A DNA stretch of 64,000 nt from Erwinia sp. E602 (GCF_018141005.1 NZ_CP046582.1:2790001-2854000), one strand, 5' to 3'; shown: positions 1-9,458, counted from the first letter of the stretch. Notes: generated by a model from the sequence alone, not told the origin. Program-made: numbers and translations.

Positions 1-776
1 CCCCCGGGTTTCAGCAGCGGTACAAAGCGCCGTAAAATCTTCTCCTGGGTTTCTTTATCGAAGTAGATCATCACGTTGCGACAAAAAATAGCGTCAAACG
101 GTCCCGGCAGCGTCCATTCGTTGGCCAGCAGGTTGAGCTGCATAAAGTTGACCATACTGGCCAGCTCCGGGCGCACCCGTACTTTGCCCTCGTGCGGGCC
201 GGTGCCGCGCAGGAAGAAGCGCTGTAGCTGCGAGGGCGAGAGCGTACGCAGCTCCTCCTGGCGGTAGACGCCGGCCAGCGCGGTCTCCAGTACCTGGGTG
301 TCGATATCGCTGGCGGTGACCTGAAATTTCCCCGGCCCGCTGCCCAGCGTTTCCGCCAGCGTCATGGCGATCGAGTAAGGCTCTTCGCCGGTCGACGCCG
401 CGGCACACCAGACGTTAAAGCTGCCGCTGCGGCGTTTAGCGTGCTCGGCCAGCAGCGGAAAATGGTGCGCCTCGCGGAAAAAGGCGGTCAGGTTGGTGGT
501 CAGCGCATTGATAAACGCCTGCCACTCCGCGCTGTTCTGCTCGCTCTCAAGCAACGCCAGATAGCGGCCAAAATCGTCAAGGCCAAGGGTGCGCAGGCGG
601 CGCACCAGACGGTTATAAACCATTTCCCGCTTGTGATCGGCGAGAACGATGCCGGCTCGCTGATAGATCAACTGACTGATACGCTTAAAATGCGTATCGG
701 ATAACGGCAGCCGCTGAACCATCTGGGTCAGCAGCGTGGCGGTTTCCTGTGGAGCCAACAGCGGCGATTTCTTCAC
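1..776 (-). CDS. cheR: Chemotaxis protein methyltransferase CheR (3' end cut by window)
   Basis: CheR uses S-adenosylmethionine to methylate glutamates of chemoreceptor cytoplasmic domains during adaptation. About 258 residues are present of the roughly 286 usual in enterics; the C-terminus lies beyond base 1. Visible hallmarks are the N-terminal helical region (SDTHFKRISQLIYQRAGI), the SAM-binding segment AAASTGEEPYSIAM, and FCRNVMIYFD. The likely start is a GTG (774-776) immediately after the stop codon of the upstream receptor gene, giving a product beginning MKKSPLLAPQ, so translation is probably coupled to that gene. The order receptor-cheR matches enteric tar-tap-cheR. Identity is secure; the start is less certain because a nearer ATG exists about 20 codons in. 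Confidence 0.93.
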   Translation of the reverse strand, partial: MKKSPLLAPQETATLLTQMVQRLPLSDTHFKRISQLIYQRAGIVLADHKREMVYNRLVRRLRTLGLDDFGRYLALLESEQNSAEWQAFINALTTNLTAFFREAHHFPLLAEHAKRRSGSFNVWCAAASTGEEPYSIAMTLAETLGSGPGKFQVTASDIDTQVLETALAGVYRQEELRTLSPSQLQRFFLRGTGPHEGKVRVRPELASMVNFMQLNLLANEWTLPGPFDAIFCRNVMIYFDKETQEKILRRFVPLLKPG

Positions 777-2447
777 TTAAAAGGTTTCCCAGTTATCGTC
801 CGAGGCCGAAGCCGGGGCTGCCAGCGCCTTACGCGGCGCGGCCGCCGGTGCGGCGTGCGGCCGCTGCTGCAGCACGCCGCTCAGCACCGGTTTCTTGATG
901 CGGAACACCGCCACCGCCTGGGTCAGGCGGCTGGCCTGGTCTTCCAGCGACGCCGCGGCAGAGGCGGACTCCTCCACCAGCGAGGCGTTCTGCTGGGTCA
1001 CCCGGTCCATCTCGGTCACCGCGGTGCCCACCTGGTCGATGCCGCGGCTCTGCTCGTCGGAGGCCGAAGCGATCTCACCCATAATATCGGTGACGCGGGT
1101 CACCGCGTTGACGATGTCGTTCATGGTTTCACCGGCGCTCTCCACCAGCACCGAGCCGGTATCCACGCGCGCCACAGAGTCTTCGATCAGCCCCTTAATC
1201 TCTTTTGCCGCCTGGGCGCTGCGCTGCGCCAGGTTACGCACTTCGCCGGCCACCACCGCAAAGCCGCGGCCCTGCTCGCCGGCGCGCGCCGCTTCCACCG
1301 CCGCGTTCAGCGCCAGAATGTTGGTCTGGAAGGCGATGCCGTCGATCACGCTGGTGATATCGGCGATCTTCTTCGAGCTGCCGGCGATGTCGTTCATGGT
1401 CTTCACCACGCCGTCCACCACCCGGCCGCCCTTCTGCGCGGTTTCCGAGGCGTTTTTCGCCAGCACCGACGCCTGACGGGCGTTATCGGCGTTCTGCTTC
1501 ACGGTGGCGGTCAGCTGCTCCATGCTGGCGGCGGTCTGCTCCAGCGAGGCGGCCTGCTGTTCGGTACGCGCCGACAGGTCGTTATTACCGGCGGCGATTT
1601 CGCTGGCGCCGGTGTAGATGGCGTCCGACCCGTCGCGCACCACGCTGACGGTTTTCACCAGCTCCTGCTGCATATGCTGCAGGCTGGCGGCCAGCTGGGC
1701 CATCTCATTCCTGCCTTCGGTGTCAATGTCGCGGGTCAGATCGCCGCTGGCGATATGACGAATGTGTTCAATGCTCTCTTTCAGCGGGCGCAGCAGGATT
1801 TTATGCATCCCTGACCAGGCCACTACCACCAGGCCTACCGACAGCAGCAGCACGATGGCCAGCACCCAGATTGCCTGCTCGTAGGCGCGCTCGTTTTGCG
1901 CCGAACCGGCCGCCAGCAGCGCGTCAGAGTTCTTCAGCCAGGCGTTGTAGGCCTCTTCGAAACCGTTCTGGTAGCCCTGCGTTGGCTGATCGACAAAGCC
2001 CTGGAAGTTATTCCCCACCAGCATCACGATCAGCTCGGCCAGGGCGGCATGCAGCGCTTTGTACTTCTCGGCAACGGCCTGCACGTGCGGCTGGCTGGCC
2101 ACCTCCGGCGTCAGGCTGTTAATGTAGACGTTGTACTCTTTATCAGCGTCGGCCAGCTTGCCTTTCGCCATGTCGAGCAGTTCAGTAATGCCGGCACCGG
2201 TGCCATTACCTTTGGTATCCAGCAGGTAGCGGGTGGCGGCGCGGTTGAGCGTGTTGCGGGTTTGTACCAGTGCAATCCATGCGGACGTCAGACTGGCCTG
2301 CTCGCCACGGATCTTCTGCGTCAGAGTAAAGTTTTCTTTGTCACCCTTCAGCGACTGAAAGAACAGGCCGCCGGAGATCAACTGTAATGAACCAAATAAC
2401 ACCAAAACCAGCACCAGACTGGTGACCACTTTCACACGCTTCAACAT
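777..2447 (-). CDS. Methyl-accepting chemotaxis protein, Tsr-like, with variant ligand pocket
   Basis: Inner-membrane chemoreceptor of 556 residues: TM1 about 7-30, periplasmic four-helix ligand domain to about 190, TM2 about 193-213, HAMP to about 265, then the methyl-accepting and signalling hairpin (tip around the [20 protein letters not shown] region). It ends in the pentapeptide NWETF, the CheR/CheB docking tail of major receptors. Tsr serine-pocket residues R64, N68, D153, Q154, P155 and T156 fall at the same positions, but residue 152 is Val where Tsr has Phe, so the ligand may differ from serine. Start ATG has GGGGAAAGG a few bases upstream. It has its own sigma-28 promoter and leads directly into cheR. 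Its cytoplasmic half is almost identical to the neighbouring receptor. Confidence 0.93.
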   Translation of the reverse strand: MLKRVKVVTSLVLVLVLFGSLQLISGGLFFQSLKGDKENFTLTQKIRGEQASLTSAWIALVQTRNTLNRAATRYLLDTKGNGTGAGITELLDMAKGKLADADKEYNVYINSLTPEVASQPHVQAVAEKYKALHAALAELIVMLVGNNFQGFVDQPTQGYQNGFEEAYNAWLKNSDALLAAGSAQNERAYEQAIWVLAIVLLLSVGLVVVAWSGMHKILLRPLKESIEHIRHIASGDLTRDIDTEGRNEMAQLAASLQHMQQELVKTVSVVRDGSDAIYTGASEIAAGNNDLSARTEQQAASLEQTAASMEQLTATVKQNADNARQASVLAKNASETAQKGGRVVDGVVKTMNDIAGSSKKIADITSVIDGIAFQTNILALNAAVEAARAGEQGRGFAVVAGEVRNLAQRSAQAAKEIKGLIEDSVARVDTGSVLVESAGETMNDIVNAVTRVTDIMGEIASASDEQSRGIDQVGTAVTEMDRVTQQNASLVEESASAAASLEDQASRLTQAVAVFRIKKPVLSGVLQQRPHAAPAAAPRKALAAPASASDDNWETF

Positions 2448-2460
2448 ACCTTTCCCCGAT

Positions 2461-2502
2461 TGGATAGCTACTGCATTGTTGTTGGATAGCTACTGCATTG
2501 TT
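2461..2502. repeat. Two tandem copies of a 20-base unit (22-base period) in the receptor leader
   Basis: A 20-base unit occurs at 2461-2480 and again at 2483-2502. On the minus strand it lies between the sigma-28 -10 element and the Shine-Dalgarno of the downstream receptor, so it is transcribed as 5' leader. Each copy carries ATGCAGTAG on the coding strand, a start codon followed by one codon and a stop. It may simply be a slippage duplication. Confidence 0.9.
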
Positions 2503-2529
2503 TTATCGGCCATCGGCGGCAAATCTTTA
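2503..2529 (-). promoter_or_regulatory. Sigma-28 (FliA) promoter of the second chemoreceptor gene
   Basis: On the minus strand TAAA (2526-2529), 15 bases, then a full GCCGATAA (2503-2510). This matches the enteric FliA consensus TAAA-N15-GCCGATAA exactly, and it lies about 56 bases upstream of the receptor start codon. Confidence 0.85.
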
Positions 2530-2592
2530 TGGCTGCGGAGGAAAAGCGCGAAGGCGGGCCACCTGCACACGGCAGGCGGCCCGTTAGCTCAG

Positions 2593-4257
2593 TTAAAAGG
2601 TTTCCCAGTTACTGTCGGCGGACGCCGGCGTGCTGGCGATGCGGGCGGGCTGCGATACCGCCGCCGGGCGCTTCAGCACCGCGGCAGGCGCGGCCTGTTG
2701 TTTGTTGATGCGGAACACCGCCACCGCCTGGGTCAGGCGGCTGGCCTGGTCTTCAAGCGACGCCGCGGCAGAGGCGGACTCCTCCACCAGCGAGGCGTTC
2801 TGCTGGGTCACCCGGTCCATCTCGGTCACCGCGGTGCCCACCTGGTCGATGCCGCGGCTCTGCTCGTCGGAGGCCGAAGCGATCTCGCCCATGATGTCCG
2901 TCACGCGGGTCACCGCGTTGACGATATCATTCATGGTTTCACCGGCGCTCTCCACCAGCACCGAGCCGGTATCCACGCGCGCCACCGAGTCTTCGATCAG
3001 ACCTTTAATCTCTTTCGCCGCCTGGGCGCTGCGCTGCGCCAGGTTACGCACTTCGCCGGCCACCACCGCAAAACCACGGCCCTGCTCGCCGGCGCGCGCC
3101 GCTTCCACCGCCGCGTTCAGCGCCAGAATGTTGGTCTGGAAGGCGATACCGTCGATCACGCTGGTGATATCGGCGATCTTCTTCGAGCTGCCGGCGATGT
3201 CGTTCATGGTCTTCACCACGCCGTCCACCACCCGGCCGCCCTTCTGCGCGGTTTCCGAGGCGTTTTTCGCCAGCACCGACGCCTGACGGGCGTTATCGGC
3301 GTTCTGCTTCACGGTGGCGGTCAGCTGTTCCATGCTGGCGGCGGTCTGCTCCAGCGAGGCGGCCTGCTGTTCGGTACGCGCCGACAGGTCGTTATTACCG
3401 GCGGCGATTTCGCTGGCGCCGGTGTAGATGGCGTCCGACCCGTCGCGCACCACGCTGACGGTTTTCACCAGCTCCTGCTGCATATGCTCCAGGCTGGCGG
3501 CCAGCTGGGCCATCTCATTGCGGCCCTCAACCGGGATCGGCTGGGTCAGATCGCCGCTGGCGATGCGGCGAATATGGGCAATGCTGGCGTTCAGCGGCGT
3601 CAGCAGAATATGACGGATGCCGCGCCATACCATGGCAATCGCCAGCAGCGACACCAGCAGCACGCCGGCCAGCACCCAGATCGCCTGATGATAGGATTCG
3701 AGGTTGTGTTCGGCCCCGGCCGCCGCCTGGGCATCGTTGCGATCCAGCCAGCTGCGCAGCGCCTTAGCAAAGCCGTCCTGATAGCCGGTGGTCGGCTGGT
3801 CGAAGAACTCGTTGATCTTGCCGGCGTTCATCAGCGCGATCAGCTCGTTCAGCGCGCCGCTGAAGATTTTATAGTTCTGCTGGATCGCCAGCACGTTTTC
3901 GGCGCTCTTCCCCTGCTCGCTCAGCAGCCCGTTCCAATCCGTGAAGTTTTTATCCGCCTCTTTCAGCTGACCCTGAGCCATCGTCACCAGCTCGGCCACG
4001 GTGCTGCCGCTGCCCATGTTGTTGGCATCGAGCATATAGCGGATACCGGCACGGTTAAGGGTGTTACGTGCCTGAATCAGCGCCACCCAGGATTCGTTCA
4101 GCGCCGACTGCTGCAGCCGCAGCTGCTGCGACACGGCAAAATTGTCTTTATCACCCTTCAGGGCCTGGAAAAACAGCCCACCGGTGATTAACTGCAAAGC
4201 ACCAAAAAACACCAATACCAGAATCAGTGTGGTGACAACCTTCATACGCTTAAACAT
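2593..4257 (-). CDS. tsr: Methyl-accepting chemotaxis protein, Tsr-type serine receptor
   Basis: 554-residue inner-membrane chemoreceptor with TM1 about 7-30, a periplasmic sensor, TM2 about 190-212, HAMP and the conserved signalling hairpin, ending in NWETF, the CheR/CheB tether. The periplasmic domain is strongly Tsr-like: R64 and N68 in the RNTLNR helix, then F151, F152, D153, Q154, P155, T156, all at Tsr numbering; position 157 is Thr where Tsr has Gln. This supports serine sensing, although the gene occupies the position that tar has in E. coli. The start ATG follows AAGGAACCGC. It is the first motility gene after the T6SS island and has a private sigma-28 promoter. The last 300 residues are nearly identical to those of the neighbouring receptor. 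Confidence 0.92.
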   Translation of the reverse strand: MFKRMKVVTTLILVLVFFGALQLITGGLFFQALKGDKDNFAVSQQLRLQQSALNESWVALIQARNTLNRAGIRYMLDANNMGSGSTVAELVTMAQGQLKEADKNFTDWNGLLSEQGKSAENVLAIQQNYKIFSGALNELIALMNAGKINEFFDQPTTGYQDGFAKALRSWLDRNDAQAAAGAEHNLESYHQAIWVLAGVLLVSLLAIAMVWRGIRHILLTPLNASIAHIRRIASGDLTQPIPVEGRNEMAQLAASLEHMQQELVKTVSVVRDGSDAIYTGASEIAAGNNDLSARTEQQAASLEQTAASMEQLTATVKQNADNARQASVLAKNASETAQKGGRVVDGVVKTMNDIAGSSKKIADITSVIDGIAFQTNILALNAAVEAARAGEQGRGFAVVAGEVRNLAQRSAQAAKEIKGLIEDSVARVDTGSVLVESAGETMNDIVNAVTRVTDIMGEIASASDEQSRGIDQVGTAVTEMDRVTQQNASLVEESASAAASLEDQASRLTQAVAVFRINKQQAAPAAVLKRPAAVSQPARIASTPASADSNWETF

Positions 4258-4320
4258 GCGGTTCCTTATTGCCTGAATGAGAAGACATGGCCCATCCTGA
4301 TTAGCGGGCTCCCGCCGCTG

Positions 4321-4347
4321 TTATCGGCAGCCTGACGCCGATCTTTA
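4321..4347 (-). promoter_or_regulatory. Sigma-28 (FliA) promoter of the tsr-like gene
   Basis: On the minus strand TAAA (4344-4347), exactly 15 bases, then GCCGATAA (4321-4328), a full match to the FliA consensus, 63 bases upstream of the start codon. It lies between tssJ and the receptor, so receptor expression does not depend on read-through from the T6SS genes. Confidence 0.87.
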
Positions 4348-4430
4348 TGCTGCATCCGGAGATAAAAGACAGCATTTAACACTCCAGAATGCGCCAGCGT
4401 TGAGCACAAAAAAGGCTGACCACGGCGGCA

Positions 4431-4976
4431 TTACCGATCCTTAAGCGGCAACAGGGTCAGGCTGTTTTCGCTCGCTTCGAGCACGCGCGCGGTGTCAGGG
4501 TCCAGCGCTTCGCGATCCAGCACCTGCTTCCAGCCGTTGCCTGTCAGATCCGGCTGGCGGAACAGCCCCACCACCGCCACGAAACGTGCCTGCGGCTCCA
4601 TCGGCATATTCAGGCTGACCGCACCGCCGGGTGTCAGCACCACGTCGCGGCTGGCGGGCAGATCCTCAGCCAACAGCGTATCGCCGCCGGTCGCCAGCTG
4701 CGGGTAAACCAGCCTGTCAAAGGCCCTGCGATCTTTAAGCTGATAAACACGTATTACCACGGACTGCGGGCGGGTATGGCTTTCACGCGTGTCGGTATTC
4801 AGCGCTTCACGGGCGATAAAATCGAGGTGCAGCACCTTAATTTTTTTACAGAACACGGCGGACACGGCAGATCGGGTGCCATCGGCAACGCTCTGCGTCA
4901 GCCCGCAGCCGTTCAGGGTCACGGCCAGCAACGGCAACAGCCAGCGGGCAAAGTTAGTCAAAGAGATAGTTAACAC
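4431..4976 (-). CDS. tssJ: T6SS outer-membrane lipoprotein TssJ
   Basis: TssJ anchors the T6SS membrane complex to the outer membrane and contacts periplasmic TssM. The 181-residue product has a signal peptide ending in the lipobox LNGC (Cys at about 24) and a beta-rich body with the family pattern VIRVYQLKDRRAFDRL and FVAVVGLFR. The start is GTG (4974-4976), preceded by AAGGA with good spacing, and it overlaps the tssG stop by 23 bases, which indicates coupled translation. It is the last gene of the T6SS cluster; tssE, which often follows in related clusters, is absent. Confidence 0.9.
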   Translation of the reverse strand: MLTISLTNFARWLLPLLAVTLNGCGLTQSVADGTRSAVSAVFCKKIKVLHLDFIAREALNTDTRESHTRPQSVVIRVYQLKDRRAFDRLVYPQLATGGDTLLAEDLPASRDVVLTPGGAVSLNMPMEPQARFVAVVGLFRQPDLTGNGWKQVLDREALDPDTARVLEASENSLTLLPLKDR

Positions 4977-6039
4977 GCTGATTTCCTTGTACGTATGGGG
5001 TCGGTTGCAGGCCGCGATAGCTGCCCGGCTCCGTGGTAAACGTCTGTGGAACGTCGGCCGGGACGTTTTTCCCTTCCACGCCCAGCACGCCGCTCATCCC
5101 CAGCCGGAACGGGGCATCGCCGAGGGGCACCACCGCCAGCAGCGCGGTGCTGACGGTCAGGCGGATTGTTGCTTTAAAGCGCCAGCCGAGATACACCCGC
5201 AGCATGATCATAAAGTCCTGATACAGCTGGCCGTCCGGCATCCAGCCCTGCGCTTCACTTTCGCTGTCGGTGATCAGCTCAATCAGCAGCTGGCTGCTGG
5301 TCTCCATCACTTCATCGCCCAGCGGCGTGCTGCCATCCAGCAAAAAATCTTCATCGCCGTAAAAACCGGTCGGCCGGCTGATGGCAACCGGGCGCAGGCA
5401 GTACGGGCTGACCCGCGCCCGCGTCTCCGGGGCCAGCAGGCGCACCAGTGCCTGCACGCCCTCCTGGGTTTTCGCCGGCTGGCGCAGCACGCCCAGCAGC
5501 GCCAGAAAGCGCGACACCGGCGTGGCGATATGGCTGGCGGTACCGGGAATACCCAGGCCGACCAGCCCGAGCAGCGAGCGGGAGATGCTGTCCGTGCCGC
5601 CACGCTCGAAGGTGGCCGGATAAGAGTATTTCCGCCAGATGCGGTAAAACTGCGTCAGGATGCGATGGCTGAAGATATCGAGAAAAGCCTGCAGCGCCTC
5701 GTGCCCTTCCCGCCGCTGGCTGATGTCGTTGAGGTAAGCCGTCGGCAGCGGCGAGTCGACCCCGTACATCCCCATAAAGGTGGTGCGCACTTTCGGTGCT
5801 TCCGTGGCGTCGTCCCCGCTGTATTCAACGCTTTTCAGCTCGCTGGCGGGAAAGCCCATCCCCGGCCACGGCGTGAGGCGCACCGCATCGTCCTGCGGGT
5901 GGCTGGTGCTGCCGAGCGGCGGCCGGTCCGGGTGCAGTTTTTCCAGCAGCTGGCAGAAGCGGTAAAAATTCATCCGCGTCAGCTCCGCTTCCATGCGCGG
6001 ACTCAGCCGGGAATACGGCGGTTGTGTTTCTCTTGCCAT
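4954..6039 (-). CDS. tssG: T6SS baseplate protein TssG
   Basis: TssG forms the TssF2G wedge of the T6SS baseplate. The 361-residue product shows family marks: the N-terminal FYRFCQLLE helix, the TFMGMYGVDSPLPTAY segment, and HRILTQFYRIWRKY. It overlaps tssF by 37 bases and tssJ by 23, so the three genes form one tight translational unit. The length is typical. Nothing looks broken. Confidence 0.93.
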   Translation of the reverse strand: MARETQPPYSRLSPRMEAELTRMNFYRFCQLLEKLHPDRPPLGSTSHPQDDAVRLTPWPGMGFPASELKSVEYSGDDATEAPKVRTTFMGMYGVDSPLPTAYLNDISQRREGHEALQAFLDIFSHRILTQFYRIWRKYSYPATFERGGTDSISRSLLGLVGLGIPGTASHIATPVSRFLALLGVLRQPAKTQEGVQALVRLLAPETRARVSPYCLRPVAISRPTGFYGDEDFLLDGSTPLGDEVMETSSQLLIELITDSESEAQGWMPDGQLYQDFMIMLRVYLGWRFKATIRLTVSTALLAVVPLGDAPFRLGMSGVLGVEGKNVPADVPQTFTTEPGSYRGLQPTPYVQGNQRVNYLFD

Positions 6040-7757
6040 TCCAGGCGCTCTCCGGTGGGTTGCAGGATGATAATCAGGCGGTTAAACAGATAGATATCGG
6101 TATAAAGAGCAAAAAAGTGGCTGAGCATCTCGCCGAACAGGCAGATATCGCCATGCCCGGCAAAGCCGTGGCCGTCGAGCGTCACTTCAATCTGTACGCC
6201 GCGCAGCAGGTAGCCCTGCTCAAAACGCTCGGTTTCGCTGTGGCTGACATTGAGGATCGCTTCAAGACGACGGCGGTTCATCTCGCTGTCGGTCCACTCG
6301 TACAGCGCCAGGGTACCGCGCAGCACGTCGGCATTGTCCATCATTGACAGGAAGTTGCTGCCAAGGTGGCTGAGTACGCGCCAGTGGAAGCGGTCACGGT
6401 TCGGCGGATAACAGGGCAGCGTCGGTGCGCAGAGGTTGCGCACCGTGACGCGGCTCGGGCTGATTTTTGTCGCGGTATCCAGCAGCGTGCTTTGCAGGGC
6501 GCGGCGCGGCAGCTGGCCGTTAGTGCCGGTCAGCGTCAGCGACAGGCTCTCGTCGCCCGGCACCGTATGGTTATCAAAGGCTTCACCACCGGGGATCAGC
6601 CAGGTGTTATGCAGCCCGGAGGCCCCGCGCCGCACGCGGGTATGGTAGTAATATTCCGGTGCCTCATGGCGCATCATGCCGCCCTTGTGGCGAAAGCTGG
6701 AGAACGGCACCCAGCTGTGATTGCCGGAGGAGCTCACCGAATCAACGGAATAAATTTCGGTATGCCCGTCCTGCACGCGCATCGGACGCAGCAGATATTC
6801 CGTCTGCAGCGAGTTCAGCGTCAGCGGATCGGACTCCAGCGGAAAAAGGTTAATCACCGGCGCGCAGTGCAGCCGCAGGTGCTTACCGCTGAAGGTGAAG
6901 TCGTGCTCCCAGCGCTGGGCCAGCACCACGTCGATTTCAAACCAGGGTAATCCGGCAGGTAGCGATACGCTCTCCAGCCCGCGCAGGCCGGTGAACATAA
7001 ACTTCTCGCGGAAGGTGAAATACTCCAGCAGCAGCTGATAACCGCTGAAGCTGCTGTCGCCCTTGGGCCACAGCCGGTCATCTTCAGCAAAGCCGAGGGC
7101 GGTAAAGCGCGCATCCAGCGGGCGGCGATCCGGGTCTCCCGGCAGGCGCAGCCAGATGCCGGCGGTATTTAAGGTGAACGCTTCGTGCATCGCGCAGGCC
7201 AGCGGCGCATCGGCATTGAAGTAGAACGGGATCAGGCTGAGATCCGCGCGGCTCCAGTCGGCCAGGCTGCTGCAGATAAAGCGCAGGCGCACCACCGAAC
7301 GGCCGTCCGGGTCGGTGGAGAGCGTAGCCTGCTCCAGCGCCAGCGGTTGCAGGCTGATTTCCCGGGTGGTGGTATAGCGACAGCGGGTCGCCTTCTCGCC
7401 AATCGGGCGCGAGAGCACTTCAAACCCTTTCGCGAGAGGCATCGGTTCTTTCATTTCGCGCCAGTCAGGGCTGAACTCCACCACCGACATCGACGGAATG
7501 GTGCGCAGGTAGTGCGGCCACAGCAGCGTGACCAGCCCTTCGGTCAGCTCCGGCAGGTCGTCGTCCAGCTTCTCGCGCAGGCGGCCCATCATAAAGGCAA
7601 AGCCTTCAAACAGGCGCTCAACGAACGGGTCGCGCGCGCCCGATTTATCCAGATTCAGCGCCGCCGCCCGGTCCGGGTGGGCGCGGGCAAACTCTTCACC
7701 GGCTTCTAGCAGGTAGCGCATTTCAGCGTCGTAATAACGCAGGGTTAAGTCGTCCAT
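6003..7757 (-). CDS. tssF: T6SS baseplate protein TssF (VasA/ImpG family)
   Basis: TssF builds the baseplate wedge with TssG. The 584-residue length is normal for the family. The N-terminus is diagnostic: YYDAEMRYLLEAGEEFARAHP, then DPFVERLFEGFAFMMGRLREKLDDDLPELTEGL and LWPHYLRTIPSMSV. No frame break is visible. It is separated by 82 AT-rich bases from the upstream immunity gene, which suggests that the PAAR effector module was inserted between tssM and tssF. The Shine-Dalgarno is weak. Confidence 0.95.
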   Translation of the reverse strand: MDDLTLRYYDAEMRYLLEAGEEFARAHPDRAAALNLDKSGARDPFVERLFEGFAFMMGRLREKLDDDLPELTEGLVTLLWPHYLRTIPSMSVVEFSPDWREMKEPMPLAKGFEVLSRPIGEKATRCRYTTTREISLQPLALEQATLSTDPDGRSVVRLRFICSSLADWSRADLSLIPFYFNADAPLACAMHEAFTLNTAGIWLRLPGDPDRRPLDARFTALGFAEDDRLWPKGDSSFSGYQLLLEYFTFREKFMFTGLRGLESVSLPAGLPWFEIDVVLAQRWEHDFTFSGKHLRLHCAPVINLFPLESDPLTLNSLQTEYLLRPMRVQDGHTEIYSVDSVSSSGNHSWVPFSSFRHKGGMMRHEAPEYYYHTRVRRGASGLHNTWLIPGGEAFDNHTVPGDESLSLTLTGTNGQLPRRALQSTLLDTATKISPSRVTVRNLCAPTLPCYPPNRDRFHWRVLSHLGSNFLSMMDNADVLRGTLALYEWTDSEMNRRRLEAILNVSHSETERFEQGYLLRGVQIEVTLDGHGFAGHGDICLFGEMLSHFFALYTDIYLFNRLIIILQPTGERLEWQEKHNRRIPG

Positions 7758-7839
7758 ATTTTCCTAATTTAGTATTAATTATTGAATAATTCAGATTCCA
7801 GTTATTAACTGAAATCACCAGGACCTTACCGACACAAAG

Positions 7840-8307
7840 TTAATACTTATAATTAAATGCTTTTATTTTTTTTAAGCACATATTGCCAGCAACGGTTTTA
7901 ATGATGTTTTTATTAAGACCACTCTGTATTTCAATCGACACAGAGCAAACACCTTCCGTTGATGAAAGGATAAAACCCTGACTCCCCCCACCGATCGAAT
8001 TGTATTCATATCGACCACCAACCCTCCACCCAACATCGATTTCTGCATCCTTTTTTAATAACGACATAAAGGAGGTCGTCAGTTTGAATTTTTTACCAGC
8101 TACTAATATCCTTGGTCTTGACTTTACAATCTCACCAACTTCATAAGGCTCAGGCTCAACGCCATAGACACTCTCAGTTTTATATATGTACAACACCTTA
8201 CCAGTATTATTTACAATTGTAATTACAGGTCTTATCTGAATAAAAAACCCCACTATAAAAACCAGGCAAATAATACAATAACAAAACAGCATCACGTTCT
8301 TTTTCAC
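7840..8307 (-). CDS. Putative membrane-anchored immunity protein to the PAAR-Ntox44 effector
   Basis: 155 residues with one N-terminal membrane segment (about 5-25, KNVMLFCYCIICLVFIVGFF) and a beta-rich remainder; no family recognised. The start is GTG (8305-8307) with GAGGAG formed by the last codons of the effector gene, only 2 bases after the effector stop, so the two are translationally linked. Base composition is far more AT-rich than the T6SS core genes. Role as immunity protein is inferred only from position and size, and from the rule that T6SS toxins are followed by their inhibitor. Confidence 0.6.
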   Translation of the reverse strand: MKKNVMLFCYCIICLVFIVGFFIQIRPVITIVNNTGKVLYIYKTESVYGVEPEPYEVGEIVKSRPRILVAGKKFKLTTSFMSLLKKDAEIDVGWRVGGRYEYNSIGGGSQGFILSSTEGVCSVSIEIQSGLNKNIIKTVAGNMCLKKIKAFNYKY

Positions 8308-8309
8308 AC

Positions 8310-9356
8310 CTACTCCTCAAACCTTTCCGGATTATCCGCACTCCAGCACCAATGCATCCCCCTGGAATTGGGAAATAGCTGATTCGGTGTATTTTCTAAT
8401 GCACTAAGTATGCTATTAACGTTCAGACCTTCAGCATACTTCCCATGCTGATAAAAAAGTCTAAACCCTATTTTTATACTCGTAACATCATCCAGAGTGT
8501 CGTCTCCCATTGCACCTGGTGTCATATTTTGTTCCCATGTTGAACCTTTTAAGAGAAGTGACTCCGAAAAACCAACGCTCAACCCGACGTATCCATAATG
8601 TATATTCGACCAGACATCATAAAAATAATCATGTTTTTTGAACTTGTGGTAATAAGACTTTGATGGTTTTCCTGTGTTTGGCAAAGGTCGCGCAACCGCA
8701 ATCGCCGAAAATCTATCACGTATCTTAGGTTTATGATCCCAGGTAGAACCCGTTTTAACCATCTGATACCATATGGCCATTGCAGCGAGTAAATCAGGTT
8801 GAGGAACCGGAGCCAATCTGGCATAAAATGGAAGCTTATTCCATTCGGCACGCCTTTGCTTTATTGTCTCCTGGTCGATTAAATATCGTATTTTTTCTGA
8901 CGTTTCACTTCTGACATTCATCCTAATCTCACTAAATATATACTCAGCCACCCTTATTGCTCCGTCAGTGTGATTACAATGACGCTCATTCTTCTCTTCC
9001 GGTTGCAGATTTTTATAGGGGGTCAGTAAGGAAGTTATAAGCCCATCGGATGAAAAAGAAGTGCTTGAACACTCTCCTGCTTTCTCATAGGTATCCTGCA
9101 TCATCGACGGCACAAAACGCGCCCTGCAGGGGCAGGAACTGGTACTGTCCAGCGTTCCCGCCATCCTGCGCCCTTGAATAGCGTCATTCCGGATCCCGCC
9201 GGCAATCATAAAGATGCCGGGATGCTGACCGCAGGTGGCCTTATCTCTTTCCCGGGCCACGGCTTTGCCAGACAGCGTGTGGTCGGTTGCCCCTTCAATA
9301 ATGCGCCCGCCGCAGGTCGTTTTGTCGCCCTGCACCAGATAATAACCTTTAGCCAT
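8310..9356 (-). CDS. PAAR-tipped T6SS effector with polymorphic toxin type 44 (Ntox44) domain
   Basis: 348 residues. Positions 1 to about 90 form a PAAR domain (YYLVQGDKTTCGGRI, then GATDHTLSGK and DKATCGQHPG), which caps the VgrG spike. The C-terminal half carries the conserved motifs of the type 44 toxin family: WDHKP near 210, and YDVWSNIHYGYVG near 250 followed by a GF-S-LLLKGSTWEQ segment. Ntox44 is predicted to act as a toxin, possibly a nuclease; the activity is not shown by sequence alone. GC drops sharply at the PAAR/toxin junction (about base 9060), which suggests toxin-domain replacement. The start ATG has AAGGGG upstream. The gene lies directly after tssM and is followed by its presumed immunity gene. 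Confidence 0.82.
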   Translation of the reverse strand: MAKGYYLVQGDKTTCGGRIIEGATDHTLSGKAVARERDKATCGQHPGIFMIAGGIRNDAIQGRRMAGTLDSTSSCPCRARFVPSMMQDTYEKAGECSSTSFSSDGLITSLLTPYKNLQPEEKNERHCNHTDGAIRVAEYIFSEIRMNVRSETSEKIRYLIDQETIKQRRAEWNKLPFYARLAPVPQPDLLAAMAIWYQMVKTGSTWDHKPKIRDRFSAIAVARPLPNTGKPSKSYYHKFKKHDYFYDVWSNIHYGYVGLSVGFSESLLLKGSTWEQNMTPGAMGDDTLDDVTSIKIGFRLFYQHGKYAEGLNVNSILSALENTPNQLFPNSRGMHWCWSADNPERFEE

Positions 9357-9458
9357 GAACGAACCCCTTATGCCGGAAGTTAACCCTGTACGCCCGTCCC
9401 CGCTGAGCCAGCGGGCCCTCTTCTGTGCGGCAGGCGGTGACTGAGTTTTGTAAGGTTG

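Noticed and set aside
2461..2502. Attachment site or insertion-sequence target duplication
   Set aside because: The two copies are adjacent with no element between them, and no transposase or integrase is present.
2422..4191. 589-codon open frame on the plus strand opposite the tsr-like gene
   Set aside because: Antisense shadow of a receptor gene with high GC; His/Arg/Gly-rich low-complexity translation and no family features. A matching shadow exists opposite the other receptor (855-1814).
4789..6093. 434-codon plus-strand frame opposite tssG and tssJ
   Set aside because: Shadow frame; Arg/His/Gln-rich translation, no ribosome site, and complete core T6SS genes on the other strand.
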